Positions 34,047 to 34,906 of a stretch of DNA of 34,906 nucleotides are shown piece after piece. Under the pieces are notes generated by a model, which saw nothing but the letters and a program-made list of their open reading frames with translations, was not told the DNA's origin and searched no databases. Made by a program: the position numbers and the translations under genes. Source of the stretch: a virus; IMG/VR virus record IMGVR_UViG_3300020428_000040, positions 1 to 34,906 of that record, one strand, 5' to 3'. Position 1 is the stretch's first letter. Each line of letters opens with the position of its first letter.

Positions 34047-34744
34047 GTTTACCATGGTATATTGACCCCGATAAGATTGATGGTACAAATGAGAATGGTG
34101 CATTAGTTGCAAAAAACATAAGAGGAGACGATTCTGTTGCAGAAGCAGTATTTCAATATGGTGTTAATATCAATGCGGATTATGTTCCAGAGGACGTTAT
34201 AAACAGATTTCATCATTCTGGGATGAAAATGATTGATGAAGTCAATGCAATGGAGAAGGATCTAATCATAGACTTGGGTTGTGGGTTTAATCCTTTTATA
34301 AAGTATATAAAAAACTGTATAGGAGCAGACGTTTTACCTTATAAAGATATAAACATACAGTCAGATTTTGCCCATACTCCTTTCATAGACGATTGTGCTG
34401 ATGTATGCTTATGCTTAACAGGACAGTTCTTCCGTTTTATTAATAATGAAAAGGCATTAACTGAAATAAGACGTATTGCTAAAGATGGTTGTATAATATA
34501 TTGTAGAACTCCAAAGCAAAAATTCCGTAAATTAAAGAAAAAGATTTTGGGTACAAGGAGAGCTAATGATGCCCTATTAGCAAAAACAATGGGTGAAAAA
34601 TATGGGTTTGAAATAAGAACAGAGTTAGAAGTTGAAATACCAGCTTATACAGTCTGTCAAACATGTCTTCAAAAGCATACAAAAGCATACTTAAAAACAA
34701 TCCCTACACAACATTATCATTGGACTTGGACAGTACGTAAATGA
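34043..34744 (+). CDS. Class I SAM-dependent methyltransferase, 233 aa
   Basis: Residues 75-85 (IIDLGCGFNPF) are motif I of class I methyltransferases, followed by an acidic residue at the end of the next strand (GADVLPY, Asp96). FAHTPFIDDCADVCLCLTGQ (about 109-128) matches the 'd---lPf-d-s-D-v-~' region of the Methyltransf_11 type, and ALTEIRRIAKDGCIIYCRTP is the usual post-motif 'l-E~-Rv-kpgG--~i-~P'. The C-terminus with CQTCLQKH has two Cys, unusual but without known role. The substrate is unknown; sugar or glycan O-methylation fits the context. It overlaps the 51-aa gene by ATGA. Confidence 0.86.
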   Translation: MSLPWYIDPDKIDGTNENGALVAKNIRGDDSVAEAVFQYGVNINADYVPEDVINRFHHSGMKMIDEVNAMEKDLIIDLGCGFNPFIKYIKNCIGADVLPYKDINIQSDFAHTPFIDDCADVCLCLTGQFFRFINNEKALTEIRRIAKDGCIIYCRTPKQKFRKLKKKILGTRRANDALLAKTMGEKYGFEIRTELEVEIPAYTVCQTCLQKHTKAYLKTIPTQHYHWTWTVRK

Positions 34745-34800
34745 GTCCAACATATCATCACATAATAATTGGATAATAACACCCCTTAACCTTCCCTTAA

Positions 34801-34828
34801 TTGACATATCAACATAATTTGATATAAT
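34801..34828 (+). promoter_or_regulatory. Consensus sigma70 promoter
   Basis: TTGACA (34801-34806) and TATAAT (34823-34828) with a 16-base spacer, both boxes perfect. It lies in the gap between the methyltransferase and the right-edge gene, 31 bases before that gene's ATG, and is of the host-polymerase type used by early cyanophage genes. Confidence 0.85.
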
Positions 34829-34859
34829 ATCCTATATAATAAAGTTTATTCAAAAACTA

Positions 34860-34906
34860 ATGAAAGCATTCGCAGTTGTCCTGCTGGCACTTGGTGTATC
34901 AGCACC
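34860..34906 (+). CDS. Exported protein, N-terminal 15 residues only (runs off the right edge)
   Basis: ATG at 34860, then MKAFAVVLLALGVSA, the start of a Sec-type signal peptide (one Lys, then a hydrophobic stretch). The rest is outside the window, so no function can be assigned. It has its own consensus promoter about 30 bases upstream. Its codons (GTC CTG CTG GCA CTT) are more GC-rich than those of its neighbours, which may hint at recent host origin, but 15 codons are too few to be sure. Confidence 0.6.
   Translation, partial: MKAFAVVLLALGVSA

Noticed and set aside
34741-34777. ATG frame of 11 codons after the methyltransferase
   Set aside because: It is too short, with no supporting signal.
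34745-34800. Search for a terminator after the methyltransferase
   Set aside because: No stable GC-rich hairpin with a T-tract is visible.

Overview
The window looks like a piece of a T4-like marine myovirus, most likely a cyanophage infecting Prochlorococcus or Synechococcus (Kyanoviridae type). The grounds are AT-rich DNA, recognisable T4 baseplate proteins in T4 order (gp25, gp6, a gp7-like protein, gp8), very large secondary structural proteins of the kind cyanomyoviruses carry, late-promoter-like NATAAATA boxes, and a set of sugar- and surface-modification genes. A related pelagiphage cannot be excluded from sequence reading alone. No tRNA, rRNA, CRISPR or IS element was seen, and no gene-free stretch is longer than about 120 bases.

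Layout. Positions 1-25525 are all on the minus strand and form a baseplate and fibre block, transcribed from right to left: gp25 (134 aa), gp6 (626 aa), a 2725-aa gp7-like protein with a YHYH domain, a 1639-aa repeat-rich structural protein, gp8 (510 aa), a 2357-aa DUF4815-type structural protein, three small proteins (64, 112 and 122 aa), and the N-terminal part of a fibre-like protein that leaves the window at base 1. Most junctions are one-base (TAATG/TGATG) or four-base (ATGA) stop-start overlaps. Candidate late promoters sit where that coupling is broken.

Positions 25568-25592 hold a clear UUCG-loop intrinsic terminator on the minus strand. It closes a unit with two tiny genes (45 and 58 aa). 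Upstream of it, to 31565, lies a minus-strand modification block: GT-A-like glycosyltransferase, an 81-aa protein, a radical SAM protein with an N-terminal Cys cluster, a NodU/CmcH carbamoyltransferase, a 62-aa protein, and two SGNH-like paralogues separated by a 53-aa protein. At 31566 the strand switches, with the two divergent start codons one base apart. The plus-strand genes continue the theme: amidinotransferase-like protein, sulfotransferase, a 51-aa membrane protein and a SAM methyltransferase. After a consensus sigma70 promoter, a protein with a signal-peptide-like start runs off the right edge.

How they may work together. The left part builds the baseplate wedge and its peripheral fibres. 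The right part has the tailoring enzymes (glycosyl, carbamoyl, amidino, sulfo and methyl transfer, plus radical chemistry and possible ester hydrolysis) expected for decorating a glycan or small molecule. The set of amidino-, carbamoyl- and sulfo-transfer is unusual for a phage and is the most interesting signal here; its substrate cannot be read from the sequence.
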